DNA from: Rubrivivax sp.
Lineage (GTDB): Bacteria > Pseudomonadota > Gammaproteobacteria > Burkholderiales > Burkholderiaceae_C
DNA: 64,000 bases
Reading direction: 5' to 3'
Assembly (NCBI GenBank): GCA_027487905.1
Contig: JAIYCR010000082.1
Span: 124,001 to 188,000, forward strand
The position numbers and the translations under genes were made by a program. The notes under the pieces are model-generated. The model saw nothing but the letters and a program-made list of their open reading frames with translations, searched no databases and was not told the origin of the DNA. This document shows, one piece after another, positions 8,399 through 17,820 of the stretch. Numbering within the stretch: the stretch's first letter is position 1; each line of letters opens with the position of its first letter.

Positions 8399-9655
8399 TC
8401 AGATCGCGCCGTCTTCGCGCAGCGCATCGCGCTGGACAGAGTCGAGTCCGAGCCAATCGTTCAACACCTCGTCGGTGTGTTCGCCGATGCGCGGGGGCGC
8501 GATGCGGTAGCTCACCGGAGACTCGGACATCCGCAGCGGGTTGGCCGCGGTGCGGATGACGCCGTTGATCGGATGCTCCAGCGGCACGATCGTGCCACGG
8601 GCGATGACATGGGGATCGCGTTCCAGATCGACCATGTCGTTGATGGGGCCGCACGACACGGTGGCCGCGTTCAGGTGCGCGACCCACTCGGCCTTGGTGC
8701 GGCCGGCCAGCGCCTGCGTCAGCAGCGAGGCAAGCGCCGCCCGGTTGGCCACCCGTGCCGCGTTGCGCGAGAAGCGCGGGTCCTGCGCCCACTCCGGGTG
8801 GCCGACCGCAGCCGCCAGCCGGGTGAATTCGCGGTCGTTGAAGGTGGCCACCAGCAGGAAGCCGTCGTCGACCGGGTAGACGCCGTAGGGCGCGGCGCTC
8901 GGGTGGTCGTTGCCGGTGCGGCCCAGCGTCGTGCCGCCGTTGAACCAGGCCGACCAGGTGTTCATCAGCGTGGCGATCTGCGATTCGAAGAGCGACACGT
9001 CCACCTGCTGACCGACGCCGCTTTCCTGGCGCCGCTGCAGCGCGGCCAGCACGCCGATGACCGCGAACAGACCCGCGGTGGTGTCGGCGATCGGAACGCC
9101 GATGCGGGTGGGGCCGGCGCCCGGCTCGCCATCACGGGCGCCGGTGACGCTCATCACGCCGGCCATGGCCTGCACGAGGTAGTCGTAGCCGGAACGATCG
9201 GCGTAGGGGCCGGTCTGGCCGAAGCCGGTCAGCGAGCAGTAGACGAGGCGCGGGTTCAAGGCCTTGAGGTCCTCGTAGCCCAGGCCGTACTTGGCCAGCG
9301 TGCCGGTGCGGAAGTTCTCCACCAGCACATCGGCCTTGCAGGCCAGCTCGCGCAGCAGCGCCGCGCCGGCCGGGTGGGCGTAGTCGACCGTCAGCGAGCG
9401 CTTGTTGCGGTTGACCGCCTGGCTGTAGGTGCTCTCGTCGCGGTCGCGGCCGTGCTCGTCCTTGAGCCACGGCGGCGCGATGCGGCGGATGTCGTCACCC
9501 TCGCCCCGGCGCTCGATCTTGACCACGTCGGCGCCCAGGTCGCCCAGGATCTGCCCGGCCAGCGGTCCGGCGATGACACGCGTCATGTCGAGCACGCGAA
9601 GGCCGGTGAGCGGCCCCTCAGGCGCGCTGGCGGTCAAGGCAGTGGAGGGATTCAC
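8399..9655 (-). CDS. CaiB/BaiF family CoA transferase
   Basis: Class III CoA transferase of 418 residues. The N-terminal GLRVLDMTRVIAGPLAG, the CoA-binding VLVENFRTGTLAKYG and a GVPIADTTAGLFA segment, whose Asp is the expected catalytic acyl-anhydride residue, are all present. It moves CoA from an acyl-CoA donor to a free acid. I chose the GTG start at 9655 because AGGGGA precedes it by about 9 nt. A GTG at 9673 overlapping the upstream stop is the alternative, but it lacks a ribosome-binding site. Together with two CoA ligases it gives the cluster three ways to make CoA thioesters. Confidence 0.9.
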   Translation of the reverse strand: MNPSTALTASAPEGPLTGLRVLDMTRVIAGPLAGQILGDLGADVVKIERRGEGDDIRRIAPPWLKDEHGRDRDESTYSQAVNRNKRSLTVDYAHPAGAALLRELACKADVLVENFRTGTLAKYGLGYEDLKALNPRLVYCSLTGFGQTGPYADRSGYDYLVQAMAGVMSVTGARDGEPGAGPTRIGVPIADTTAGLFAVIGVLAALQRRQESGVGQQVDVSLFESQIATLMNTWSAWFNGGTTLGRTGNDHPSAAPYGVYPVDDGFLLVATFNDREFTRLAAAVGHPEWAQDPRFSRNAARVANRAALASLLTQALAGRTKAEWVAHLNAATVSCGPINDMVDLERDPHVIARGTIVPLEHPINGVIRTAANPLRMSESPVSYRIAPPRIGEHTDEVLNDWLGLDSVQRDALREDGAI

Positions 9656-9669
9656 GGGCGCCGTCCCCT

Positions 9670-10443
9670 TCACACCGCGATGGTGTAGCCGCCGTTGACG
9701 GAGATCACCTGGCCGGTGATGTAGGACGCACCTTCGCCGAGCAGGAAGCAGACCGGGACGGCCACCTCGTCGGGCGAGGCGAAGCGCTTGAGCGCGATCT
9801 GCTCCATGTAGGTGTCCAGCATCTTCGCGTTGCCGCGCACCTTCTCGGTCATGGCCGTCTCGACCATGCCGAAGCACACCGCGTTGGACCGCACCTTGTG
9901 GCGCGCCCATTCGCGGGCGGCCGTCATGGCCATGCCGAACATGCCCGACTTGGCGGCGGCGTAGTTGATCTGCCCGAGGCTGCCGCGTCGACCGGCATCC
10001 GAGGAGATGAAGACCAGCGACGCGCCGCTCGCATCGCCGGCTTCCGCACGGGCGATGCAGTGCCGGCCGACCGCCTGGGTGAGCAGGAAGGAGCCGGTCA
10101 GGTGAACATCGAGCACGGCCTGCCACTGCTCGATCGTCATCTTCTCGATGAGGGCGGGTCGGCCGATGCCGGCATTGCTGACCAGCCCATGCACGGCGCC
10201 GAAATGCGAGACCGCCTCGCCCACGGCGCGCTCGACGAAAGCGGCGTCGGTGACGCTGCCAGCCAAGGGCAGGAAGCGCTCGCCCAGCACTTCGCGGGCC
10301 GCGGCCAGCGTGTCGGGGTTGAGGTCGATGCCGGCGACACCGGCGCCCAGCGCCAGGGCCTGCCGCGCGATGGCCAGGCCGATGCCCTGGCCTGCACCGG
10401 TGACGACGATCTGGCGACCGGCGAGCGACATGGGGTTGTGCAT
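9670..10443 (-). CDS. SDR family oxidoreductase
   Basis: Classical short-chain dehydrogenase of 257 residues. The NAD(P)-binding TGAGQGIGLAIA, the NAG motif (VSNAGIGRP) and the catalytic Ser with YAAAK are intact, and the C terminus SYITGQVISVNGGY is typical. It probably oxidises a hydroxyacyl-CoA or a ring hydroxyl. The start at 10443 has a GGAAG about 9 nt upstream; a second ATG at 10431 is possible. It lies between the DUF35 gene and the CoA transferase in the leftward operon. Confidence 0.88.
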   Translation of the reverse strand: MHNPMSLAGRQIVVTGAGQGIGLAIARQALALGAGVAGIDLNPDTLAAAREVLGERFLPLAGSVTDAAFVERAVGEAVSHFGAVHGLVSNAGIGRPALIEKMTIEQWQAVLDVHLTGSFLLTQAVGRHCIARAEAGDASGASLVFISSDAGRRGSLGQINYAAAKSGMFGMAMTAAREWARHKVRSNAVCFGMVETAMTEKVRGNAKMLDTYMEQIALKRFASPDEVAVPVCFLLGEGASYITGQVISVNGGYTIAV

Positions 10444-10478
10444 GGGAACTGCTTCCAGTGGGAGGACGCCCAGCCGTC

Positions 10479-10865
10479 TCAGGCGGGGTCGAAGACGACG
10501 AAATGGCTGCCGCCCTCGTCGACGATGCGGGCGCGCACCGCCATGCCGATGGTGACGGACTCCGGCGCCAGGCCCTCGACGCGGCTCATCATCCGCGGGC
10601 CTTCGGCCAGGTCGATCAGGGCGACGTTGTAGGAGGCCGCGGGGGGTCGCGCCCGCACGACGGTGGTGGAGTAGACGGTTCCGAGGCCGCTGGCCGGCAC
10701 CCACTCCAGGTCGTCGCGGCCGGTGCCCGGCTCGATGGCGCGGGGATAGAAGTGGTGCCGCCCGCTCTGCCGGCCGCGCTGGATCATGAAGCGGCCTTCG
10801 CGCAGGAAGCGCTGGTGATCGGCGTCCGGGCGCAGCGGTTCGCTCTGAACATCCATCGGGTCCAT
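10479..10865 (-). CDS. DUF35 / OB-fold protein, thiolase partner, lacking the zinc ribbon
   Basis: A 128-residue protein matching the DUF35 (ChsH2-like) pattern: an N-terminal helix, the segment HHFYPR, then an OB-fold with GTVYSTTVVRAR and a C terminus ending HFVVFDPA. Normally a four-cysteine zinc ribbon surrounds the YPR motif, but this protein contains no cysteine at all, so it cannot bind zinc that way. DUF35 proteins form complexes with thiolase-fold proteins such as the Ltp2 aldolase. The thiolase gene ends only 4 bp upstream, which supports a complex here. The start is ATG at 10865. Confidence 0.8.
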   Translation of the reverse strand: MDPMDVQSEPLRPDADHQRFLREGRFMIQRGRQSGRHHFYPRAIEPGTGRDDLEWVPASGLGTVYSTTVVRARPPAASYNVALIDLAEGPRMMSRVEGLAPESVTIGMAVRARIVDEGGSHFVVFDPA

Positions 10866-10869
10866 GCCT

Positions 10870-12063
10870 TCAGCTCCTGACCAGCAGCGCGGCCGAGGCG
10901 ATCGGGCCGCCACCGTTGCTCACCACGGCCACCCGGGGAGCGCCGGGCACCTGGCGTGCGCCGCCCTGCCCCCTGAGCTGCAGCACGGCCTCGCAGAAGT
11001 GGCCCAGGCCGTGCAGCCGGCCGGCCGACAGCTGCCCGCCACCGGTGGCCAGCGGCAGCTCGCCGTCCAGCGCGATGCGCTGCCCGCCCTCGACGAAGGC
11101 GCCAGCCTCGCCGCGCCGGCAGAAGCCCAGGCCTTCCAGCCACAGCAGGCTCAGGAAACTGAAGCCGTCGTAGAGCGCCGCCACGTCCACGTCCTTCGGG
11201 CGCAGGTCGGTCTGGCTCCACAGGCGCTGCCCGGCGTCCTCGGCGGCAAAACGGGTGCCGTCGGCCATCTGGTCCCAGGTGTCGCGCCCGTACAGCGGGC
11301 CGCAGATGGATTCGATGGTGACGGGCTGCCCCGCCAGGTCGCCGCGCGTCTCGGGCGCCGAGATGATGATGGCGGTGGCGCCGTCGATGGGCACGTCGCA
11401 GTCGAACAGGCACAGCGGCGTGGAGATCATCCGTGCGCCGAGGTAGTCGTCCATCGTGATCGGCGTGCGGTAGACGGCCAGCGGGTTGAGCCCCGCGTTG
11501 TGGCGGGCGGTCAGCGCGATCTGCGCCAGCTGCTCGCGCCTGAGCCCGAATTCATGCACGTAGCGGGAGGCGGTGAGCGCCACCCAGTTCGACGCCGACG
11601 GCGCATCGAAGGGCACCAGCCAGCCGAGCGAGCCCTGCACCCGCTGGGTACCCGCACCCACGTTGCTCGAGCGCACGCCCTGCGCCATCGCGCTCGATTC
11701 GGTCATGGTGCGGAAGCACAGGACATGGCGCGCCTGGCCCGACAGCACCGCCATGCAGGCGTTGATGATGGCGCTCATCTGCGACGCCTCGCCCCCGGCG
11801 GTGTACCAGTTCAGGCGCAGCTGCAGCGACTCCTTCACCTCGGTCAGCGAGACCGGCGAGAAGCCGGGCAGCGCCGGCGTGAAGCCCGGCCAGCAGGCCA
11901 GGCCGTCGATGTCGGAGCGGTCCAGGCCGGCATCCGCGAGGGCCGCCGACACCGCCTGCAGCGTGAGGGAGATGCCCGAGCGGCCCAGCCGGCGACCGAC
12001 ATCGGACTGCCCGATGCCGGAGACCAGGGCGCGCGGACGGTCGCGCAACACGGCAGCGGACAC
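10870..12063 (-). CDS. Thiolase-fold lipid-transfer/aldolase-like protein
   Basis: A 397-residue thiolase-superfamily protein of the SCP2-thiolase/Ltp type, with RALVSGIGQSDVGRRL at the N terminus and RGQGGARQVPG near the C terminus. The nucleophilic Cys of true thiolases is missing (NWYTAGGEASQ at that position), and the C-terminal His-containing GHPxG motif is changed to GRLHGLG. It therefore should not perform Claisen thiolysis; an Ltp2-like retro-aldolase role with the adjacent DUF35 protein is a better guess. The start is GTG at 12063, 6 bp past the end of the amidohydrolase gene. The ribosome-binding site is weak, which suggests coupling. Confidence 0.85.
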   Translation of the reverse strand: MSAAVLRDRPRALVSGIGQSDVGRRLGRSGISLTLQAVSAALADAGLDRSDIDGLACWPGFTPALPGFSPVSLTEVKESLQLRLNWYTAGGEASQMSAIINACMAVLSGQARHVLCFRTMTESSAMAQGVRSSNVGAGTQRVQGSLGWLVPFDAPSASNWVALTASRYVHEFGLRREQLAQIALTARHNAGLNPLAVYRTPITMDDYLGARMISTPLCLFDCDVPIDGATAIIISAPETRGDLAGQPVTIESICGPLYGRDTWDQMADGTRFAAEDAGQRLWSQTDLRPKDVDVAALYDGFSFLSLLWLEGLGFCRRGEAGAFVEGGQRIALDGELPLATGGGQLSAGRLHGLGHFCEAVLQLRGQGGARQVPGAPRVAVVSNGGGPIASAALLVRS

Positions 12064-12068
12064 GCGCG

Positions 12069-13355
12069 TCAGGCCGCGAAGAGCTTGGCCACTTCGCCGG
12101 CGGTGACCTGCCGGCCTTCGGAGTTGGACGGGTTGAAGCCGCCCAGGCCGGCCACCGCGCGCACGTCCACATGCGTCGACTGGGCGCGCAGCGCGCCCAC
12201 GGTGCAGTTCTCGCGGCCCAGCACGCTGAAGGGGTCGTAGCGGAACTCGCGCATCGCGTTGCCGTGGGTGATCTTGTCGATCATCTCCGGGCTCAGGTGC
12301 TTGACCGAGGCCCACAGCGTCTCGGGCACCTCCGGCCACAGCGTGTCCGAATGCGGGTAGTCGCACTCGTAGGTCACCAGGTCGGTGTTCAGCGACGCGG
12401 TGTTCTTCAGGCCGAACTGGTCGTCGATGAAGCAGGTGATGAAGTTGCGGTTGAAGAGTTGGCTGGGCAGCAGCTCGCCGAAGTTGGCGTGCGTCCAGGC
12501 GCGGTGGTGCTTGTAGGTGAAGTCGGCCCGCTCGAGCAGGTAGGGCACCCAGCCGATGCCGCCTTCGGACAGCGCGATCTTCAGCTTGGGGAACTTCTTG
12601 AACACCGGCGAGAACAGCCATTCGGTGGCTGCGTTGGCGATGTACATCGGCATGTTGACGATCCAGGCGTCGATCGGCGCATCCGACGACGGGTAAGGGG
12701 CGGAGGCGCCCGAGCCGATGTGGCAGCTGATCACCACCTGGAGCTCCTCCATCGCGGCCCACAGCGGGTCCCAGTGCGGGCTGTGCACGCTGGGCAGGCC
12801 CTTGGCCGCCGGGTTGTCCGGAAAGCTGATGGTCCGCGCGCCCTTGGCCGCGATGCGGCGGGTCTCGGCGACGCAGGCGTCGATGTCCCACAGCGGCAGG
12901 ATGCCCAGCGGGATGAAACGCCCCGGAGCACCGGCACACCACTCGTCGAGGTGCCAGTCGTTGTAGGCGCTGATGACCGTCTTGGCCAGTGCCTTGTCCT
13001 GCGCGGCCAGGAAGAAGGTGCCGGCGAAGTTCGGGAAGGTGGGAAAGCAGATGGAGCCGAGCACGCCGTTGACGTTCATGTCGTCGATGCGGGCCTTCAG
13101 GTCGTGGGTGCCCTTGCGGATGTCGGAATAGGACGCCGGCTCCAGGCCGTATTCCTCCTTGGGCCGCCCCACCACCGCGTTCAGGCCGAAGTTCGGGTTG
13201 CGCAGGCCGTCGAAGACCCAGCCCTCGCCATCGCGCATCTTCACCACGTGAGGCGCCTTGTCCAGCAGGTGCTTGGGCATGTGGCGCTTGAACATGTCGG
13301 GGGGCTCGATGACATGGTCGTCCACACTGACGATGATCAGGTCGTTCATCTGCAT
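12069..13355 (-). CDS. Amidohydrolase family protein (amidohydrolase_2)
   Basis: A TIM-barrel metal-dependent hydrolase/decarboxylase-type protein of 428 residues. The N-terminal SVDDHVIEPPDMFKRHMP shows the DxH-type first metal motif of the amidohydrolase_2 family. SCHIGSG near the middle gives another metal-binding histidine, and TYECDYPHSDTLWPE supplies the late Asp/His region. Members catalyse hydrolysis or non-oxidative decarboxylation and are common in aromatic, terpene and steroid pathways. I placed the start at 13355 because GGAGA lies 6 nt upstream; an ATG at 13367 is the alternative. It is the first gene of the 11-gene leftward operon and begins 27 bp from an operator-like dyad. Confidence 0.85.
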   Translation of the reverse strand: MQMNDLIIVSVDDHVIEPPDMFKRHMPKHLLDKAPHVVKMRDGEGWVFDGLRNPNFGLNAVVGRPKEEYGLEPASYSDIRKGTHDLKARIDDMNVNGVLGSICFPTFPNFAGTFFLAAQDKALAKTVISAYNDWHLDEWCAGAPGRFIPLGILPLWDIDACVAETRRIAAKGARTISFPDNPAAKGLPSVHSPHWDPLWAAMEELQVVISCHIGSGASAPYPSSDAPIDAWIVNMPMYIANAATEWLFSPVFKKFPKLKIALSEGGIGWVPYLLERADFTYKHHRAWTHANFGELLPSQLFNRNFITCFIDDQFGLKNTASLNTDLVTYECDYPHSDTLWPEVPETLWASVKHLSPEMIDKITHGNAMREFRYDPFSVLGRENCTVGALRAQSTHVDVRAVAGLGGFNPSNSEGRQVTAGEVAKLFAA

Positions 13356-13381
13356 CGCGGTCTCCATCGCCTGTCGGCAAA

Positions 13382-13400
13382 AACTGTTAACGTGTCAGTT
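13382..13400. promoter_or_regulatory. Operator-like dyad, site A (AACTG-N9-CAGTT)
   Basis: Perfect inverted repeat of AACTG and CAGTT with a 9-nt gap, set in an unusually AT-rich stretch between the amidohydrolase operon (27 bp away) and the divergent tesB gene (89 bp away). The same dyad with the same gap occurs at 21241, 22553 and 25290. Spacing and symmetry suit a TetR-family dimer; that is inference. Confidence 0.6.
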
Positions 13401-13488
13401 ATTGACTGTGGCCCATCGCTTGGTGGGCGTCAAGGGGTGAGGGCACCGTCCGCCCCGACATCAGGGAAATTGCCTAGGGTTTGCCAGC

Positions 13489-14367
13489 ATGGAACAGCTT
13501 CCGGGCTTTGCCCGACACGAGGAATTGGAAGGGCTGCTCGAGCTGCAGGCCCTGGGTGACGACCGCTTCCACAGCGAGCGGCTCGACGGGAACCAGAACG
13601 GCCGGGTGTTCGGCGGCCAGCTGCTCGCGCACGCCGTCACCGCGGCGATGGTGGCAGCGCCCGGGCGGCACCTGAGTTCGCTGCGGCTGGGGTTCCTGCA
13701 GGGGGCCCTGGGCGGAGCGCCGCTGCACTGGCAGGCGCACACCTTGCAGCAGGGTGCGCGCTACACCACCCGCCACCTCCGGGCCACCCAGGGAGAACGG
13801 GTCATCGCCGACGCGCAGGTGACGCTGCAGGAGCCGGCCCAGGGCTTCGAGCATGCCGACCCGGCGCCCCTGGGCGTTGCGGCGCCGTCGACGCTGCCCA
13901 CGCTGGCCGACCTGGAAGCCCGCATCGAAGCGGCGACCGGCGTGCCCTATGCGATGCAGATGCGGCCCTTCCTGGACGTGCGGCTGGTCGACGCCGACCG
14001 TTTCCTGCTGCAAAGCGGGCCCGTGCCGCAGCTTCAGTACTGGATCAAGGCACGCGACACGCTGCCTGCGGCCGCTGCGGTGCACTCGGCCGCCCTCGCC
14101 TACCTGTCGGACTTCTGGTTGAACTATGCGTCGCTGGTCTCGCACATCGCCGTCCAGGGCGCGCGCGATCGGGTCTATGTGTCGAGCCTCAACCACGCGC
14201 TGTGGTGCTATGCGCCGTGCCGAGCCGATGACTGGCTGCTGTTCGACGTCACCAGCCCCATCGCCGCGGACGGAAGGGGGCTCGCCTGGGCGCGCATCCA
14301 CACTGCCGACGGACGGCTGGTGGCCTGCGCCGCCCAGGAGATGGTCTGCCTGGTGAAGAACCCCTGA
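13489..14367 (+). CDS. tesB: Acyl-CoA thioesterase II (TesB-like)
   Basis: Double hot-dog acyl-CoA thioesterase of 292 residues, the usual length for TesB. RVFGGQLLAHAV in the N-terminal hot dog, HSAALAYLSDFW (with the catalytic-type Asp) in the C-terminal one and ALWCYAPCRADDWLLFD near the end are characteristic. It hydrolyses acyl-CoA to free acid and CoA, which could release trapped CoA or dead-end intermediates. The ATG start opens MEQLPGF. It is transcribed away from the amidohydrolase operon and shares with it the intergenic region holding the site A dyad, so coregulation is likely. Confidence 0.9.
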   Translation: MEQLPGFARHEELEGLLELQALGDDRFHSERLDGNQNGRVFGGQLLAHAVTAAMVAAPGRHLSSLRLGFLQGALGGAPLHWQAHTLQQGARYTTRHLRATQGERVIADAQVTLQEPAQGFEHADPAPLGVAAPSTLPTLADLEARIEAATGVPYAMQMRPFLDVRLVDADRFLLQSGPVPQLQYWIKARDTLPAAAAVHSAALAYLSDFWLNYASLVSHIAVQGARDRVYVSSLNHALWCYAPCRADDWLLFDVTSPIAADGRGLAWARIHTADGRLVACAAQEMVCLVKNP

Positions 14368-14397
14368 GCGGCGTCCCGGGCGGCGGCCGACCGGTGT

Positions 14398-15963
14398 TCA
14401 GCTGCCGCCTGCGAAGCGCCGGCGCAGCTCGGTCTTGGACACCTTGTTCATGCCCCCCAGGCGCGGCAGTGCGGCCAGCACTTCGAGCTGCTCGGGAATC
14501 TTCTGGCGCATGACGCCGGCCGCCTCGAACCAGGCGATGACCTCGGCGAGTTCCAGCCCCTCGGCCTGCGGACGCAACTCGACCACCGCGCACAGCCGCT
14601 CGCCGCGCTCGGCATCGGGAAGCCCGATGGCAGCGGCGGCAGCCACCTTCGGATGGCGGGACAGCACGTCCTCCACCTCGCTGGCCGAGATGTTCTCGCC
14701 CTTGCGGATGATCACGTCCTTGAGCCGGCCGGTCACTGCGAGGTGCCCGTCGTCGCGCAGGTGGCCGAGGTCGCCGGTGCGGAACCAGCCCTCGTCGTCG
14801 AAGGCCACGCGGTCAAGCGCCGGGTCGGTGTAGCCGCGGAAGACGCCGGGCCCGCGAACCCGGATCTCGCCGTCCTCGCCGGTCGGGCAGACGCGGCCGT
14901 CGGGCGCGACCACGCGCACCTGCATGCCCGCCACCAGCGCACCGTCGCTGAAGGCGAGCTGCTCCTCGGTGTGCGCCGCGCAGCCGCTGGCCACCAGCGG
15001 CGCCTCGGTCATGCCATAGGCATGGGCCAGCACGCAGCCGAGCTCATCGCGCACCTGGGCCACCAGCGCGGGCGGCTTGGGCGCACCGCCACCCGTGAGC
15101 AGACGCAGGACGGGCAGCAGGCGCTGCCCGGGCTGCCGCCGTTGTTCGGCCAGCAGGGCCTGGTAATGGGCCGTGCTGCCGCCAGTGACGGTGACGCCGT
15201 GCCGGGCGAAGGCCGCCACGGCTTCGGCGGCCTGGTAGCGCGGCAGCAGCACCGCACTGGCACCGCTGGCCAGCATCATGACCGTGTACATCGCGCCGCC
15301 CACATGGGCGATGGGAAAGGCGATGGTGCCCACGTCCTGCGGACCGGCCTGCATGGCCTCGGCCAGACGGAGCCCCGCGCGAAGCAGGGCCTCGTCGGCA
15401 TGCCGGACGCCCTTGGGTTCGGCGGTGCTGCCGCTGGTGACGTGGATCCAGCGGACGGCCTGGCCATTGCCCGGCTCGGCCGGCAGCCTGGACGGATCGG
15501 CGGCGGGCAGCTCGTCGGGCAGGCTCAGCAGCAGCGGGGGTGCATCCAGCCGCTCGAGCAGGGTGCTGGCTCGCGCTTGCAGGCCGCCCTCGCCGTCGCG
15601 GGGCACGATGAAGACCGACGGCCGATGCCGCCGCAGCACCAGCTGGGTTTCGGCCGGGCCGTACAGCGAGATCACCGGGTTCTGGACCACCGGCAGGCGG
15701 GCCAGCGCGAGCTGCAGCACGAAGGCGGCAATGCCGGTGGGCATCTGCCAGGTGACCACGCTGCCGGCGCAGACCCCCTGGGCATTCAGCCAGGCAGCCA
15801 AGCCCGTGGCCGCCTGCAGCGTCTGGCCCGCGGTGAGCGTGCGGCCGTCCACCCCGTCGATCAGCAGCGGCGCCTCGGGGCTGGCGCCCGCACGGGCGAC
15901 CAGCAGCCCCCACACCGTGGGCGCGGCGAGCAGCGGGCCGCCGGACGGGGGCTCCCTCGTCAT
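14398..15963 (-). CDS. AMP-dependent acyl-CoA ligase
   Basis: ANL-family ligase of 521 residues. The P-loop WIHVTSGSTAEPKG lies near residue 175, YGMTEAP near 320 and the hinge WFRTGDLGHLRDDGHL with IRKGENISASEVE near 415. The C-terminal LGGMNKVSKTELRRRF contains the catalytic-type lysine. It should adenylate an acid and transfer it to CoA; its P-loop and length resemble cyclohexanecarboxylate- or medium-chain-type ligases rather than acetyl-CoA synthetases. The start is uncertain: ATG at 15963 is used here, while a TTG at 15984 would overlap the etfA stop. It ends the leftward run from 21204 and converges with tesB. Confidence 0.88.
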   Translation of the reverse strand: MTREPPSGGPLLAAPTVWGLLVARAGASPEAPLLIDGVDGRTLTAGQTLQAATGLAAWLNAQGVCAGSVVTWQMPTGIAAFVLQLALARLPVVQNPVISLYGPAETQLVLRRHRPSVFIVPRDGEGGLQARASTLLERLDAPPLLLSLPDELPAADPSRLPAEPGNGQAVRWIHVTSGSTAEPKGVRHADEALLRAGLRLAEAMQAGPQDVGTIAFPIAHVGGAMYTVMMLASGASAVLLPRYQAAEAVAAFARHGVTVTGGSTAHYQALLAEQRRQPGQRLLPVLRLLTGGGAPKPPALVAQVRDELGCVLAHAYGMTEAPLVASGCAAHTEEQLAFSDGALVAGMQVRVVAPDGRVCPTGEDGEIRVRGPGVFRGYTDPALDRVAFDDEGWFRTGDLGHLRDDGHLAVTGRLKDVIIRKGENISASEVEDVLSRHPKVAAAAAIGLPDAERGERLCAVVELRPQAEGLELAEVIAWFEAAGVMRQKIPEQLEVLAALPRLGGMNKVSKTELRRRFAGGS

Positions 15964-15980
15964 CTGCCGGGCGCCTGCGC

Positions 15981-16931
15981 TCAAAGCGCCGAGGTCAGTT
16001 CGGGGACGGCAACGAAGAGATCGGCCTCCAGCCCGTAGTCGGCGATGCTGAAGATCGGAGCCTCGGGGTCCTTGTTGATGGCCACGATCACCTTGCTGTC
16101 CTTCATGCCGGCCAGGTGCTGGATGGCGCCGCTGATGCCGGCGGCGATGTACAGGCTGGGTGCGACGATCTTGCCCGTCTGGCCGACTTGCCAGTCGTTG
16201 GGTGCGTAGCCCGCGTCCACGGCGGCGCGGCTGGCGCCCAGGGCGGCGCCCAGCTTGTCGGCCAGAGGCACCAGCACCTCGGTGAACTTGTCGCCGCTGC
16301 CCAGCGCGCGGCCGCCGCTGACGATGATCTTCGCCGCGGTCAGTTCGGGACGATCGCTGCGGGCGATCTCGCTGCCCTGGTAGGACGAACGACCGCTGTC
16401 GGCCACCGCCGCGACCGACTGCAGCGCGGCCTGCCCGCCGGTGGCGGGCGCCGCGTCGAAGCCGGTGGTTCGCACGGTGATCACCTTCACCGCATCCAGG
16501 CTCTGCACGGTGGCGATGGCGTTGCCCGCGTAGATCGGGCGTTCGAAGGTGTCGGGGGACAGCACCCGGGTGGCGTCGCTGATCTGCGCGACGTCCAGCC
16601 GCGCCGCCACGCGCGGCGCGACGTTCTTGCCCGCTGCGGTGGCGGGGAAGAGCAGGTGGCCGTAGGGCGCTGCCAGCGCCAGCACCTGCTCGGCGATGTT
16701 CTCGGCCAGCGCGTGCTCCAGGGCGGGCGCGTCGGCGTGCAGCACCCGCGCGACGCCGGCGATGCGGGCGGCGGCCTGGGCGGCGGCTTCGGCGCCGAAG
16801 CCGGCGACCAGCACATGCACTTCAGCGCCACAGGCAAGGGCGGCGGTGACGGTATTCAGCGTGGCGGGCTTCAGGCTGGCGTTGTCGTGTTCGGCCACGA
16901 CGAGGACGGGTCGGTTGTCGGCGGAGGTCAT
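15981..16931 (-). CDS. etfA: Electron transfer flavoprotein subunit alpha
   Basis: ETF alpha of 316 residues, a normal length. The N-terminal domain begins [13 protein letters not shown], and the C-terminal FAD-binding domain shows [31 protein letters not shown] and the conserved [17 protein letters not shown]. With EtfB it takes electrons from acyl-CoA dehydrogenases and passes them to ETF-ubiquinone oxidoreductase. It lies 88 bp downstream of etfB and just before an acyl-CoA ligase gene. No acyl-CoA dehydrogenase or ETF-QO gene is in this window. Confidence 0.97.
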   Translation of the reverse strand: MTSADNRPVLVVAEHDNASLKPATLNTVTAALACGAEVHVLVAGFGAEAAAQAAARIAGVARVLHADAPALEHALAENIAEQVLALAAPYGHLLFPATAAGKNVAPRVAARLDVAQISDATRVLSPDTFERPIYAGNAIATVQSLDAVKVITVRTTGFDAAPATGGQAALQSVAAVADSGRSSYQGSEIARSDRPELTAAKIIVSGGRALGSGDKFTEVLVPLADKLGAALGASRAAVDAGYAPNDWQVGQTGKIVAPSLYIAAGISGAIQHLAGMKDSKVIVAINKDPEAPIFSIADYGLEADLFVAVPELTSAL

Positions 16932-17019
16932 GTCGGTGATCTGCGGGGTCTTGAGGGGAAGGCGGCGCGGTGGTCGTGGGGGCTGACGCAGCGGGCGGGC
17001 GGGTGGCGGGTGCCGGAGC

Positions 17020-17769
17020 TCAGATCACCTTGGCCTCGTCGCGCAGCTTGCCCACGAGGGTGGGCACGTCGGCCACCTTCACGCCGGCACCGCGCCGAGG
17101 CGGCTCGGCCACCTTCAGCGTGCGGATGCGGGGCGCGACGTCCACGCCCAGGTCGGCCGGGCGGATCACCTCCAGCGGCTTCTTCTTCGCCTTCATGATG
17201 TTGGGCAGCGTGACGTAGCGCGGCTCGTTCAGGCGAAGGTCGGTGGTGACCACCGCCGGCAGGCCGATCTTCAGCGTCTGGGAGCCACCATCCACCTCGC
17301 GCGCCACGGTGGCAAAGCCGTCGGCGATGTCCACGCGGCTGGCGAAGGTGGCCTGCGGCAAGCCGGCGAGCGCGGCGAGCATCTGGCCCGTCTGGTTGCA
17401 GTCGTCGTCGATGGCCTGCTTGCCCAGGATCACCAGGCCCGGCTGCTCGCGGTCGACGAGCGCCTTGAGCAGCTTGGCCACGGCCAGCGGCTGCAGTTCC
17501 TCGGCGCATTCGACCAGGATGCCGCGATCCGCGCCGATGGCCATCGCGGTGCGCAGCGTCTCCTGGCACTGCGTGACGCCGCAGGAGACGGCGATGACCT
17601 CGGTGGCCACGCCCTTCTCCTTCAGCCGCACGGCCTCCTCGACGGCGATCTCGTCGAAGGGGTTCATGCTCATCTTCACATTGGCGATGTCCACGCCGGT
17701 GCCGTCGCTCTTCACGCGGACCTTGACGTTGTAGTCGACGACCCGCTTGACGGGGATGAGGATCTTCAT
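17020..17769 (-). CDS. etfB: Electron transfer flavoprotein subunit beta
   Basis: ETF beta of 249 residues, starting with the typical [20 protein letters not shown]. Conserved landmarks include [16 protein letters not shown] near 37-52, the AMP-binding [20 protein letters not shown] region near 120-140 and [16 protein letters not shown] near 175-190. It pairs with EtfA to carry electrons from flavin-dependent acyl-CoA dehydrogenation to the quinone pool. Its place inside a catabolic operon with hydratases and ligases suggests an ETF dedicated to this pathway, in addition to a possible housekeeping copy elsewhere. Confidence 0.97.
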   Translation of the reverse strand: MKILIPVKRVVDYNVKVRVKSDGTGVDIANVKMSMNPFDEIAVEEAVRLKEKGVATEVIAVSCGVTQCQETLRTAMAIGADRGILVECAEELQPLAVAKLLKALVDREQPGLVILGKQAIDDDCNQTGQMLAALAGLPQATFASRVDIADGFATVAREVDGGSQTLKIGLPAVVTTDLRLNEPRYVTLPNIMKAKKKPLEVIRPADLGVDVAPRIRTLKVAEPPRRGAGVKVADVPTLVGKLRDEAKVI

Positions 17770-17820
17770 GGCTGGTCTCTCGGTGGATGAATGGGATGAA
17801 GCCGTGCCGCCGGGTTCAGA

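Noticed and set aside
9656-9673. GTG at 9673 as the start of the CoA transferase
   Set aside because: It overlaps the upstream stop neatly but has no ribosome-binding site, whereas GTG at 9655 has AGGGGA at good distance.
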